Positions 15,107 through 24,070 of a stretch of 64,000 bases of DNA are shown one piece after another. The number at the start of each line of letters is the position of its first letter. The first letter of the stretch is position 1. The stretch is from an uncultured Bacteroidales bacterium. GTDB taxonomy: Bacteria; Bacteroidota; Bacteroidia; Bacteroidales; FEN-979. The stretch is from assembly GCA_903887775.1 (NCBI GenBank), contig CAISRB010000012.1, positions 1 to 64,000 on the forward strand. Reading direction: 5' to 3'. Position numbers and translations under genes: made by a program. The notes below the pieces were generated by a model. That model was not told the DNA's origin. It saw only the letters and a list, made by a program, of their open reading frames with translations, and made no database searches.

Positions 15107-15859
15107 TTTATTTCCATTCACTACCTGCAACACTTTTGGCCATGCCCGGTAAATAAAATATAACGGACTCACCCTGATGCCGTTTTTTTTAAAAGCTTTA
15201 TAACAGTTGATATTTCCGCTAATTCTCTTTCTCAAGGTTCCGCTGCTTTCTCCACCCTGTCGCATTTTTAAAATAGGCCTTGGGAGGTAACAGGTGGAAA
15301 TCCTGTTTTTCTCCAAAAATCGCAGCATCAGTTCAAAATCGGCGGAGACTTGTAAATTCGTATCAAACAATCCTAACCGCTCATAAATCTCTTTCCTTAC
15401 AAAAAAAGTGGGATGCGGCGGATGCCAACCCTTAGCAAATGAGCCAGGTCTGAATTCCTTTGCATGCCAATATCTCAAAATCTTATCGGTATTGGTGGCG
15501 CTCACATAAAACAGGTCGGCATACAGGCTGTCTGATCCGGTTTTCGTCATCAGGTTGGCCACATCCTGCAACACATTTTTATCGATATACAGGTCATCGG
15601 AATTGAGAATTCCAATTACGTCGCCTTTGGACAGCATGATCCCCTTATTCATGGCATCGTACAAACCCCGATCTGGTTCTGAAACAAGACATGAAACGCA
15701 GCCTGGCTGTGATTTAATCAAGGCAACTGTATTGTCATCAGATTTGCCATCGATTATAATTTGCTCAACATCCGGGTAAGATTGTCCCTGAATAGAGTGA
15801 ATACAATCCGAAATGGTATGAGCGCTGTTGTAGGTGGGGGTGATAATGGAGAATTTCAT
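15086..15859 (-). CDS. Family 2 glycosyltransferase
   Basis: This 257-residue GT-A fold enzyme has FSIITPTYNSAHTISDCI at the start, an IIIDGKSDDNTV strand, YDAMNKGI and the metal-binding region ILNSDDLYID. FDTNLQVSADFELMLRF lies in the acceptor half. It would add one sugar to the lipid-linked repeat unit on the cytoplasmic side. Its start overlaps the stop of the upstream transferase by 4 bp. The C-terminus is made from a dispersed 'gtcacgc' repeat. The donor and linkage cannot be read from the sequence. Confidence 0.85.
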   Translation of the reverse strand: MKFSIITPTYNSAHTISDCIHSIQGQSYPDVEQIIIDGKSDDNTVALIKSQPGCVSCLVSEPDRGLYDAMNKGIMLSKGDVIGILNSDDLYIDKNVLQDVANLMTKTGSDSLYADLFYVSATNTDKILRYWHAKEFRPGSFAKGWHPPHPTFFVRKEIYERLGLFDTNLQVSADFELMLRFLEKNRISTCYLPRPILKMRQGGESSGTLRKRISGNINCYKAFKKNGIRVSPLYFIYRAWPKVLQVVNGNKNVTRVA

Positions 15860-16815
15860 TTAATCTCGATTATCTCATTTAAATATAACCCCATGACCCG
15901 GTAAAAGAATCTTTTCATCCAACTAAATTTCAAATTTATGGTTGCATATTTATTTGAATCAATGCCATATGATTCAACTTTAGTTATATAGGAAAGATAA
16001 ATGTCCTGCAGAACATTTTTTACTGATCCGAAATAATAAATGGTATTCGCATTCCATTTATTATTTTCGATTTTCTTCAAGTATGAGAAATGATAAATAA
16101 CCAGGGGAGCATCATTTACATGGAATTTTCCATCAATGTTCCGGAAACAGTAGTTTGCGATGTTCCAGGGTGCCGTATCTACACCAATATTTTCAATTAT
16201 TTTAACTCCATTATATTTGCTTTCCCACCCATCTAAAAATATCTGATCAGAAAAATATTTCAGATGATAACCCGGGATGCCTTTATACCAGTTTGTACAA
16301 TCATATTGCCAATCCTTTAAGCATTTTATTGAAGTTTCGTCATTCCGGAAAAAATTTACGCCGACATTGTATCTGCCATGATTTTTAGACAGGATTCTAT
16401 ATATTGGTGTAAACCGATGTGAGCAATAGGCAATTGAAGCTGCTCCCACCTCCTTATACAAAACGTCGAGTGAATTAAACACAAAAACATCAGCATCCAG
16501 GTAGAGCAGCAAATCGATTTCGGGGTTTTGCTCCAGGATATACAAGCAAATATTGGATGTTGCTGAAAAATAATATTGCTTGTTATCCTCGAATCGGTCG
16601 ATGGAAGTTTGAAAATAGTCATTGTATTCCTGAAATGAAATTAATTTCAGGTTAGCCTCGTTTAACCCCTTCAGATAGTCAAATGTTTTATCATCAAATG
16701 TCAATACATAAAAATCAAATTCATTGTGAAACCGTTTGATTGAATGAAAAAGAGCCAGGCCCCTGGGTAAAAAATTGTAATCGAAATAGGTGCAGATATG
16801 TTTTTTATGCGTCAT
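15856..16815 (-). CDS. GT8-like nucleotide-diphospho-sugar transferase
   Basis: This 319-residue protein begins HICTYFDYNFLPRGLALFHS, the usual start of glycosyltransferases that scan a sugar-nucleotide fold. It carries a DAD metal motif in LLLYLDADVFVFNSL (107-109) and a GRYNVGVNFFRN segment followed by FSDQIFLDGW. Proteins like this are annotated as glycosyltransferases of a GT8/GT77-like group and occur in O-antigen loci. The gene overlaps the GT2 gene downstream. The donor is unknown. Confidence 0.75.
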   Translation of the reverse strand: MTHKKHICTYFDYNFLPRGLALFHSIKRFHNEFDFYVLTFDDKTFDYLKGLNEANLKLISFQEYNDYFQTSIDRFEDNKQYYFSATSNICLYILEQNPEIDLLLYLDADVFVFNSLDVLYKEVGAASIAYCSHRFTPIYRILSKNHGRYNVGVNFFRNDETSIKCLKDWQYDCTNWYKGIPGYHLKYFSDQIFLDGWESKYNGVKIIENIGVDTAPWNIANYCFRNIDGKFHVNDAPLVIYHFSYLKKIENNKWNANTIYYFGSVKNVLQDIYLSYITKVESYGIDSNKYATINLKFSWMKRFFYRVMGLYLNEIIEIK

Positions 16816-16847
16816 GTTCTTTGATCAAAATCTGCAAAAAAGCAGTA

Positions 16848-17951
16848 TCAGATAAGCGGAAATTTATTCATTACATCACAAACGATGTGAATATCTTCCT
16901 CTGTATGTCCGAATGAAATAGGCAAACTCAGTGTTGTATTGTGAATTTTTTCTGAAATCGGAGTTTCTATGTGATCGATTATTCCTTTCATCGCTTCTTG
17001 TTTATTGGGAGAAACAGGATAGTGAATTTCACAATGAATATTCTTTTCCAGTAGAAATGATTTCAGCTGATCGCGATGATTGAGCCGGATATTGAAAATA
17101 TGAAACACATCAAAAAAACAGGGTTGGTTTACAGGTTTAATAAATTGATCATTCAGCTTTGCCAAATAGATCTTAGCTAATTTTCTTTTATGTTCATTAA
17201 TCTGATCCAGGTGCCTGAGTTTTATGCGGAGAAAGCCCGCTTGAATCTCATCAAGTCTCGAATTGACACCGATCACTTCATTGTAATATTTTATCCTGCT
17301 GCCATAATTCCTTATCGCTTTGGCTTTTTCATAATCCTCGCTATTCTTCATGCAAAGTGCACCCCCATCACCAAGCGCTCCAAGATTTTTTGTCGGGTAA
17401 AAGCTGAAAGCGCCAAAATCACCAAAATTTCCTGCTTTCTTACCATTGATCGCTGCCCCGTGAGCCTGGGCACAATCTTCGATAACTTTTAAATTATGGC
17501 GTTGCGCTAATGGGAGGATACGATCCATGTCGCAGCATTTACCATACAGGTGAACTGGCATGATGGCCCTGGTATTGACCGTAATTTTCTCTTCAATCAA
17601 GGCAGGGTCAATGTTATAGGTATGAATATCCGGCTCAACCAGAACGGGTTTTAATCCCTGGTTTACTATGGCCAGGATGGTTGCTATATAGGTATTAGAG
17701 GGAACAATTATTTCGCTTCCCTTTGGGAATCCGCAAACTTGCAAAGCGATAACCAATGCATCCAACCCTGATGCCACTCCTGCACAAAAATTCCCTCCCA
17801 AATAATCAGCAAACTCCTTTTCAAAATAGGATACATTTTCACCTAAAATAAACCATCCGGAATCGAGTGTTTTACTAAAGCTTCTTTTATAATCCTCAAT
17901 GAACGGTTGGTTTGTCTTAATTAGATTTTCGTAAAATATTTCCCTATTCAT
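16848..17951 (-). CDS. DegT/DnrJ/EryC1/StrS sugar aminotransferase (FdtB/QdtB-like)
   Basis: This 367-residue PLP enzyme has GVASGLDALVIAL (PLP phosphate site), VIEDCAQAHG (Asp159) and SFYPTKNLGALGDGG with the Schiff-base Lys188. It transfers an amino group to a keto sugar nucleotide. The start overlaps the stop of the cupin ketoisomerase gene by 8 bp (ATGAATAG). This pairing (FdtA plus FdtB type) makes dTDP-3-amino-3,6-dideoxyhexoses from a 4-keto intermediate. RmlA, RmlB and an acetyltransferase for this path are not in the window. A longer start at 17996 would overlap the cupin gene widely and is unlikely. Confidence 0.88.
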   Translation of the reverse strand: MNREIFYENLIKTNQPFIEDYKRSFSKTLDSGWFILGENVSYFEKEFADYLGGNFCAGVASGLDALVIALQVCGFPKGSEIIVPSNTYIATILAIVNQGLKPVLVEPDIHTYNIDPALIEEKITVNTRAIMPVHLYGKCCDMDRILPLAQRHNLKVIEDCAQAHGAAINGKKAGNFGDFGAFSFYPTKNLGALGDGGALCMKNSEDYEKAKAIRNYGSRIKYYNEVIGVNSRLDEIQAGFLRIKLRHLDQINEHKRKLAKIYLAKLNDQFIKPVNQPCFFDVFHIFNIRLNHRDQLKSFLLEKNIHCEIHYPVSPNKQEAMKGIIDHIETPISEKIHNTTLSLPISFGHTEEDIHIVCDVMNKFPLI

Positions 17952-18315
17952 AGGCGTCAAAAATATAGTCATCCAGGTCAAAATATTCGGAGGCAAAAAC
18001 CATAAGAATAGAATCTTTTGAAAAATTGTCCATCTGATGATAATCTTCGGGTAAAAGGATTAAACATTTCGAGGGTGAATCAAGTTGAAATTCTTCAGGA
18101 TTCATATCAATGCCTCCCTGGTTAATGATCCTGCAACTTCCCTTTATCGAAATCGCGGCCTGGATCGTTTTCTTGTGCCGGTGTTTTCCCCTGACCGAAT
18201 CATCCACGCCATAAATGTAAAAGACCCTCTTTATTTCAAATGGTAGAACCTTTTCAATTACAGTCAGATTGCCCCTTGCATCAGCAAATGTCTTCAGATC
18301 GATAAGATAGGCCAT
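17944..18315 (-). CDS. Cupin sugar 3,4-ketoisomerase (FdtA/QdtA/WxcM-like)
   Basis: This 123-residue single-cupin protein has LIDLKTFADARGNLTVIE, FEIKRVFYIYGV and VRGKHRHKKT with His45 and His47, then LLPEDYHQMDNF. These are hallmarks of dTDP-4-keto-6-deoxyhexose 3,4-ketoisomerases. It would move the keto group from C4 to C3 so that the adjacent aminotransferase can act at C3. The genes overlap, which supports a shared pathway. The epimer made (fucose or quinovose type) cannot be told from the sequence. Confidence 0.88.
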   Translation of the reverse strand: MAYLIDLKTFADARGNLTVIEKVLPFEIKRVFYIYGVDDSVRGKHRHKKTIQAAISIKGSCRIINQGGIDMNPEEFQLDSPSKCLILLPEDYHQMDNFSKDSILMVFASEYFDLDDYIFDAYE

Positions 18316-18324
18316 AAATAATTT

Positions 18325-19131
18325 CTATTGTAACTGTTTCTTTTTCCTGAAAAGAAAACCCTTCATCTTTGAAGGGATGTTAATATGCTCATCGACCTCG
18401 AATTCATAAATAAGATCGTACCCGGGTAAAAAAAAGTTTACAAATTTATTTTCATTAAAAAACCAGCAGGGATATTTCGCTTTATATATTTTTTTGGGAA
18501 CCTTTTGGAGGGTCAATTTATCCTTGCCCTCAGGAACGAATGTAGTTCTATCGATTAAAATATATTCAACATTTGAACGGAATATTTCCTCAAGAATCCT
18601 GAAAGGATCTTCCAGATATTGCAAAACGCTTGACAAAATCAATAAATTTATTGGATAGGTCTGTAAACATTCTTCGATCGTATAAAAATAATGCAGTTTT
18701 TTCTCAGCAAATTGCGCTTTTCCCAAATCAACAAAATGGTGTTGTTCGACTATACACCAGTTAAAGTCCCTAAGAGATTCTAAAAATAATTTGTTTTGAT
18801 AAAAAGAAGAACCCAGTGAACCTCCGAAATCCAGGATGTTAACTTTATTCTCCTTTTGTGTTGCCACCCAAAGAATGGCTGCCAGAAGTGGATAAGAGTA
18901 AAGGATCTCGCTAAAATTTACCGAATCTCTTTCAAATGGGAATCTACCCTGTTTAACATTTAAAGTGGCAGATTTTACTTTCTCCAAAATCATTTCCGAA
19001 TTGTAACCAGAACACAATTGACTTGCTTCCTCCCAAGATTGGTATGATCCATGCCATCCATAAAACAACCCGATTATTTTTCTCAATAAAAAGGGTGGTG
19101 TAAGGTCCTTTACTTTGGATTTAAACGACAT
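18325..19131 (-). CDS. Putative methyltransferase, TIGR04325 (LIC12133) family
   Basis: This 268-residue protein has a GWHGSYQSWEEASQLCSGY start segment, then the SAM-site-like ILDFGGSLGSSFY (DFGGSLG 101-107), then LLILSSVLQYLEDPF and LIDRTTFVPEG. These are the marks of the TIGR04325 family, found in surface-polysaccharide loci. The likely role is methylation of a sugar or a polymer end, though activity of the family is not well tested. Its start overlaps the polymerase gene upstream by 11 bp. Confidence 0.82.
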   Translation of the reverse strand: MSFKSKVKDLTPPFLLRKIIGLFYGWHGSYQSWEEASQLCSGYNSEMILEKVKSATLNVKQGRFPFERDSVNFSEILYSYPLLAAILWVATQKENKVNILDFGGSLGSSFYQNKLFLESLRDFNWCIVEQHHFVDLGKAQFAEKKLHYFYTIEECLQTYPINLLILSSVLQYLEDPFRILEEIFRSNVEYILIDRTTFVPEGKDKLTLQKVPKKIYKAKYPCWFFNENKFVNFFLPGYDLIYEFEVDEHINIPSKMKGFLFRKKKQLQ

Positions 19132-20476
19132 TTTTCGGTTTTATATCTTGTTGATAAGTCAAACCAAAGACCCAAACAATTATAAAAATAATTGTTCCGG
19201 TAAGCCCCATAATGTTATCTGTAAAATAAGAGGTTGAAAATAAATATATAGAAGTTAAAATTGAACCAAGAGCAATAACTCTGCACAATAAATCATTTTT
19301 TGACCTTAAATGTGCCATATGCACTTTAAGGATTTGAAAAAAAAGAAAAGTAAAAACTAACACACCCGGAAACCCAAAAACAAGTACAATATTCGTAAAA
19401 CTATTGTCGAAGGTTGGGTAAAGGGCAAATTTATTATTTTGATAATCGCTATCACTGGTGATGTGCCAGGAGAATCCTGTACCAAATATTAATTTTTTCT
19501 TAACAATATAATCAACCGTATTAACCAGAATCGCAGTACGTGATGTAACGCTTCCTCCTCCGGGGGATTTTTCAATATTAACAGATGTTTGAATCATGTC
19601 GTGGATATAGTTGTTATTATGTTTTAAGAAATAATAACCACCGGATAGGCATAATAAAATAAAAAATAAAATAATTGAAAAAAACAATTTTCTATTTTTT
19701 CTAATTTGATAAACAAAATAAATAATTGCAATAAATAAACAGAAGAAAAATGACACCAAAACACTCCTGTGAAATTGTATTAAAACACCTCCGGCCAGAA
19801 TTAACATGAACAATATATCGATTATATTTATCTTTCTTTTTATAACAACTTCACCCATTTTGATGAAAAAACCCAAGGCAATGATAGATCCCGTGAGGGA
19901 ATAAAGTCTCCATTTCGTGGTAATTGACTCTCCTCTGGAAATAATAACCGTTCCGGTCGACTCATTAAAAAATGAAACATAAAATTCTACTAAAGAACAT
20001 AATATGGCCAGATATACTATAAGGACAAGGATTTTTTTAAGATCGGCCGGCGTTTTTAACAAGGCCAATAAAAAAAAGAATAAAAGGTAAATATGCATTC
20101 TTTTAACAGCATACAATAATTCTGGAACTGTCAGGTCTTTCAGAACAAAACAATCTATGATGGATTTAGCCAGAGCGATGAAGAATAATACAAAAAACAA
20201 TAAAGAGGGTAATCGTAGTGAATTAAAATTTTTATAATTGAATGCTTTTAATTTAATGGCAATAACCACTACCATTGAAATTAACGTAATCAATTGAAGA
20301 ATTCCCAGTAAATTGAAATTTCCCAAGCCTAATCCACCTTGAGGGAAAATTCCACACCCCTTTATTTCAACGAACAGAACAAATCCAATTAACAGGATAT
20401 TCCAGGGAATTTTATATTTCACCTTTTGATACAGAATAAATAACTTCTTTTCTACAACGGAAATCATATTCGTCAT
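19121..20476 (-). CDS. O-antigen polymerase (Wzy-like) membrane protein
   Basis: This 451-residue, strongly hydrophobic protein has about eleven or twelve membrane helices. The longest non-membrane loop, in the C-terminal half, contains the GGGSVTSRTAILVNTVDYI segment and KLIFGTGFSWH, as in Wzy_C proteins. It probably polymerises lipid-linked repeat units in the periplasm. The sequence is very A+T rich, as is usual for Wzy genes. It overlaps both neighbours by a few bases. Confidence 0.8.
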   Translation of the reverse strand: MTNMISVVEKKLFILYQKVKYKIPWNILLIGFVLFVEIKGCGIFPQGGLGLGNFNLLGILQLITLISMVVVIAIKLKAFNYKNFNSLRLPSLLFFVLFFIALAKSIIDCFVLKDLTVPELLYAVKRMHIYLLFFFLLALLKTPADLKKILVLIVYLAILCSLVEFYVSFFNESTGTVIISRGESITTKWRLYSLTGSIIALGFFIKMGEVVIKRKINIIDILFMLILAGGVLIQFHRSVLVSFFFCLFIAIIYFVYQIRKNRKLFFSIILFFILLCLSGGYYFLKHNNNYIHDMIQTSVNIEKSPGGGSVTSRTAILVNTVDYIVKKKLIFGTGFSWHITSDSDYQNNKFALYPTFDNSFTNIVLVFGFPGVLVFTFLFFQILKVHMAHLRSKNDLLCRVIALGSILTSIYLFSTSYFTDNIMGLTGTIIFIIVWVFGLTYQQDIKPKNVV

Positions 20477-21336
20477 TCAAATAAAGATGAATAGCTCCTT
20501 CTTTCAAACAGATCAAGGTATCCGCCTTCGGTTGCATTAAAAATCTGTATATTCTTTTTCGCGGCAGCGATGGACAAGCTTTTATAATTTGACCAAAGTT
20601 TAAGCATACTTTTCATTTCTGATTCGTATGAGGATAATTCGGTTAATGGGACAACTCCATGTTTATGATCTCTGACGATTGGCCCGGAATAAAAATGATG
20701 GTCAATACCCCTGTAGGCAAGGTAATCATGGTCAAAGCCAATCAAATAAATCGGGTTACATCCCATGTAGATTGCGAGTGCTAAGGCAATAGCGCTGCAA
20801 GACTGAAAGCCCTGCATTAATTTTGTCAGATCAATTTTTGGCGAAGGGGGTCCGGATGTGGCAATATAGTACGTTTGATCAAATGGTGTAAATAAATGCT
20901 TTCTATTTGCCTCATATCCCCTGAGCAAAGGTATAAAGAATGTACTTGACGGAATATTTGAAGTAATATTTTTCCAGAATTCCTTGATTTTTTCCTCATC
21001 CGTAAAAAAAGCTTTATCAATAACACTATGATATGTTGGTTGCCATTCTTTTACAACCGGATGTTTCCAAAATCCATTTACTGTAAAAGTTATTTCGGTT
21101 TTTAAAAGAGAAAGATCCTGGCTGCCTAAAGAAGGTCCATTCGCTATAATAAAACACCGATCACCTTTATGCTTATTAACAAGTTCACTATTTCTGACCA
21201 GGATTTCCTTTTCCTGTTTTGTCAGAAGGTCAGTATTTTGAATTTTATTAACAAATGTATCCAGTGAGCCGGATAACTTTTGCATATATCGGATTAATAC
21301 GGTCCGGATTGCCGGCATCAGCATGAAACCATTCAT
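20473..21336 (-). CDS. DUF115/MptE-like protein, candidate nonulosonate (sialyl-type) transferase
   Basis: This 287-residue protein has a CFIIANGPSL motif (NGPSL 66-70) near the N-terminus. In the C-terminal half it has SCSAIALALAIYMGCNPIYL followed by FDHDY (201-205) and a His pair at 213-214. The family is named after an archaeal pterin kinase (MptE). The same fold includes Maf flagellin glycosyltransferases, and the motif order also fits GT42 sialyltransferases (NGPSL, then AIALGYKEIYLSGIDFY in Cst-II). It sits three genes from NeuA in the same operon. A role in transferring the CMP-nonulosonate is therefore plausible, and no other candidate is evident. Confidence 0.7.
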   Translation of the reverse strand: MNGFMLMPAIRTVLIRYMQKLSGSLDTFVNKIQNTDLLTKQEKEILVRNSELVNKHKGDRCFIIANGPSLGSQDLSLLKTEITFTVNGFWKHPVVKEWQPTYHSVIDKAFFTDEEKIKEFWKNITSNIPSSTFFIPLLRGYEANRKHLFTPFDQTYYIATSGPPSPKIDLTKLMQGFQSCSAIALALAIYMGCNPIYLIGFDHDYLAYRGIDHHFYSGPIVRDHKHGVVPLTELSSYESEMKSMLKLWSNYKSLSIAAAKKNIQIFNATEGGYLDLFERRSYSSLFE

Positions 21337-22568
21337 TTTTCTGCTAATATGTTATCAAAAAGTTCCATATATTGAACCGCTATCTTGTTCCAGGTAAGGT
21401 GTGAGACTGTATCAGAAACTTCATTGCGTGAAAATCTTGACTGATGTAAGGATAATAAGCAGGTCTTAATTGCTTCCGCTGAATGGTCCTCAATAAATAT
21501 CGAATTAACCGGGTTCAGTATTCCCCTTTCTGAGGCCAGGGGTAAGGTTTTCGGAATAATTACGGGCGTGCCGCAGGCAATACTTTCAAGATATACCATC
21601 CCAAATCCTTCGGAACTACTCGGAAGGATCATATAATCGGACTGATGTATCTGTTTCACCATTTCAGCAGGTTCCAGATAGCCCAAATATTCAAAATCTA
21701 AATTCGCCTTTAGTGCAGCGGTCTTCAATGCATCAATATCTTTTTCTGTTCCCCTTCCAATGACCGCATATCTGAAATTCTTTCTTCTTTCATCAGGAAG
21801 CTGGATCAAAGCCTCCAGCACTCTTTGCTGTCCTTTTAACTTGCTGATGTTCCCGATTGTTAATAGCCCTATTTTTGTAACCGGGTATGCTTGTGTAAGT
21901 CTTTTATTATAAAAAAAAACATTTGTATCAATCCCATTGTTGATAACCTTACCAGGTGCCAGGGGAGATCCATACAAATTATTCCATAATAATTTTACTG
22001 CTGTCGTTATAAAAATTATTGTACTTAATGACTTGACTTTTGTTATTTTTTGCTCTAGTTTTCGTTGAATCTGCCACCCCTCGAGGTTTTTGTCATGGCC
22101 CGTTATTCCGTGTATTGTTAAAATTATTTTCAAGTGATATAATTTTGCCAGTCCATTTAAAATGATGAAATTATTGACTCCATGTGCATGAATAATTTTC
22201 AGATCATCTGAATTTTTCCGGATTAGTTTATTAACAAGTAAAATCTTGGCCAGGGTGTTAAAAAAGTTGAAGGAATATTCAATTTTCAGTCGGATTGAAT
22301 ATAAAACGAAACTAATAAAATCAAGTGGACTTAAAATTGCAGTGATGAGGATCATTGATTTATTCCAGCCGAAAACATGCGTTGAATTAATTTTTATATG
22401 TTCCTTAAATATGTCAGTAGAGACAAATAAAACTTCATTTTTCGAATTCTGTTCATTGATGCTGTCAGCGATTTTCCAGATGACATAGGCCAATCCCGAT
22501 GACTGACGACCACCAAGGTATGTTGGCAAATGTCCTAAAGTCAATATTTTAATTTTTTGATTCAACAT
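21333..22568 (-). CDS. Family 4 glycosyltransferase
   Basis: This 411-residue GT-B enzyme has HLPTYLGGRQSSGLAY at the N-terminal sugar-acceptor side, a HGVNNFIILNGLAKLYHLK segment, and the GT4 donor site LLTIGNISKLKGQQRVLEAL. That site is followed by ILPSSSEGFGMVYLESIACG, with the E-x7-E pattern. The ATG at 22568 is preferred over a TTG three codons upstream. It overlaps both neighbours. The donor and linkage are unknown. Confidence 0.87.
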   Translation of the reverse strand: MLNQKIKILTLGHLPTYLGGRQSSGLAYVIWKIADSINEQNSKNEVLFVSTDIFKEHIKINSTHVFGWNKSMILITAILSPLDFISFVLYSIRLKIEYSFNFFNTLAKILLVNKLIRKNSDDLKIIHAHGVNNFIILNGLAKLYHLKIILTIHGITGHDKNLEGWQIQRKLEQKITKVKSLSTIIFITTAVKLLWNNLYGSPLAPGKVINNGIDTNVFFYNKRLTQAYPVTKIGLLTIGNISKLKGQQRVLEALIQLPDERRKNFRYAVIGRGTEKDIDALKTAALKANLDFEYLGYLEPAEMVKQIHQSDYMILPSSSEGFGMVYLESIACGTPVIIPKTLPLASERGILNPVNSIFIEDHSAEAIKTCLLSLHQSRFSRNEVSDTVSHLTWNKIAVQYMELFDNILAEK

Positions 22569-23394
22569 GTCCAACAAAGAATTTATCTCTGATCTTCTTT
22601 AAAAAACCGCGCAATCCTAAAAACCCAACAACCATGAATGGGATTTGAACAAGTTCAATCCTGGATAACAATTTTTCACTGTATTTTCTGGATGAGTTGA
22701 AGTTTTCTATGGCTCGCAGGTACATTTGCTTTGAAGAATTGGCACCTGAAGTAATTGTATTACCGTGCAACCGCCAGGCCCCGATTTTTTCGTCAATAAA
22801 TTCGATTTTGAATTTACCCGATACCGCAAACCTTTTCCACATATCCCAGTCGCCGCACCATTTTAAATTCGTGTCAAACAGTCCGATATAGGCCAATGCG
22901 GCCCGTTTGAAAAAACAAGCCTGGCATGGAATATAATCCCTCACATGCAACAATTTGGATTTATCAAAGGGGATTGCTTCGTGCCATGAAAGAAAGTTCC
23001 CATTTGCATCTACGTGTGCAGCATCGCCGTAAATTAAACCGGTTTCAGGGTTTTTCATTAGAAAATCCCCGATCCGGATCAAGGCATTCTCATAGTAATA
23101 ATCATCTGAATTGAGCCAACCAATATAATCTCCTGTCGATAACAGGATCCCTTTGTTCACGGCATGATTTAATCCAAAATCTTTTTCACTGAGAACTACG
23201 TTAATTTGATCTTTATATTTTTCAATAATCTGTAAGGATGTATCTGTTGATCCACCATCGATGATAATAAATTCCAGATCGGGATAATTCTGATTAATTA
23301 CACTCTGGATAGCCTGTTCCAAATAAAGGTCTCCATTGAAGACGGGCATTATTATTGAAATTTTCGGCAATTTAGCGTTTACATTAAAGGCCAT
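22549..23394 (-). CDS. Family 2 glycosyltransferase
   Basis: This 281-residue GT-A enzyme has ISIIMPVFNGDLYLEQAI, EFIIIDGGSTDTS, LNHAVNKGI, GWLNSDDYYYENAL and the acceptor segment CQACFFKRAALAYIGLFD. The ATG at 23394 lies inside the end of neuA (11-bp overlap); the longer frame upstream only reads neuA in another phase. It would extend the repeat unit after the nonulosonate set; the donor is unknown. Confidence 0.87.
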   Translation of the reverse strand: MAFNVNAKLPKISIIMPVFNGDLYLEQAIQSVINQNYPDLEFIIIDGGSTDTSLQIIEKYKDQINVVLSEKDFGLNHAVNKGILLSTGDYIGWLNSDDYYYENALIRIGDFLMKNPETGLIYGDAAHVDANGNFLSWHEAIPFDKSKLLHVRDYIPCQACFFKRAALAYIGLFDTNLKWCGDWDMWKRFAVSGKFKIEFIDEKIGAWRLHGNTITSGANSSKQMYLRAIENFNSSRKYSEKLLSRIELVQIPFMVVGFLGLRGFLKKIRDKFFVGHVESKN

Positions 23395-24070
23395 ACTTCT
23401 TCCCCATATATTCTGCAAGTTCCCAGTCTGATTCAGTATCCAGATCCATGGAATACAATTCACTCATCACATATTTCCTGATTCTTGAAAACTCATTCAT
23501 GTGTTGATTTATCAATGAGTTGGAATTTATGATATAAATACTTCCATTGGTAAGCCAGATCTTTGGAGCATCCTGCCTGCGATGGAATTGCGCTTTTTTA
23601 GACTTTACCAGAAATCCCAGGTCATCTTCCTCAAATAAATTATAATATGGATTGGCCTTGGATTCAGCAACTGATACCACCATATCAATCTCTTCTGAAT
23701 ATAAAGCATCTGCCTCCAAAATTTGGCTTGTGGTCCTGAACGGGCTGGTAGGTTGAAGCAATATTATTTTTTGATAATCAATACCCTTCAGCTTATAATG
23801 ATTTAACGCATGCAGAATAACCTCATACGAACCTGCAGTATCGGTTGCGAATTCACCCGGCCTCATAAAAGGAACTTTCAAACCATACGTTTCTGCTTTT
23901 TGCCTTATGATTACATCGTCTGTACTTAAACAAATATCTATGTCATCTGCGAGGGTGCGTGCAATGTCAATGGAATAAAATAATAATGGCTTCCCGTTAA
24001 GTGGCCTGATATTTTTATTGGGAATTCCCTTTGATCCGCCCCTTGCAGTTATTAAATACAATGTTTTCAT
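23384..24070 (-). CDS. neuA: CMP-nonulosonate (acylneuraminate) cytidylyltransferase
   Basis: This 228-residue enzyme has the NeuA/KdsB-like start LITARGGSKGIPNKNIRPLN, then GKPLLFYSID and ILLQPTSPFRTTSQI. It activates a 9-carbon (or 8-carbon) keto acid with CTP to the CMP-sugar. The DVD-like metal region near the C-terminus (MDLDTESDWELAE) fits nonulosonate enzymes rather than KdsB. The start overlaps the HAD phosphatase gene by 4 bp. Together with NeuB it defines a sialic-acid-like sugar; Neu5Ac, KDN or legionaminate cannot be separated by sequence alone. Confidence 0.88.
   Translation of the reverse strand: MKTLYLITARGGSKGIPNKNIRPLNGKPLLFYSIDIARTLADDIDICLSTDDVIIRQKAETYGLKVPFMRPGEFATDTAGSYEVILHALNHYKLKGIDYQKIILLQPTSPFRTTSQILEADALYSEEIDMVVSVAESKANPYYNLFEEDDLGFLVKSKKAQFHRRQDAPKIWLTNGSIYIINSNSLINQHMNEFSRIRKYVMSELYSMDLDTESDWELAEYMGKKYGL

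Noticed and set aside
20473-21336. DUF115 protein as a pterin diphosphokinase of folate synthesis
   Set aside because: It sits inside a glycan operon and bacterial folate enzymes are of another family; the family name comes from an archaeal enzyme.
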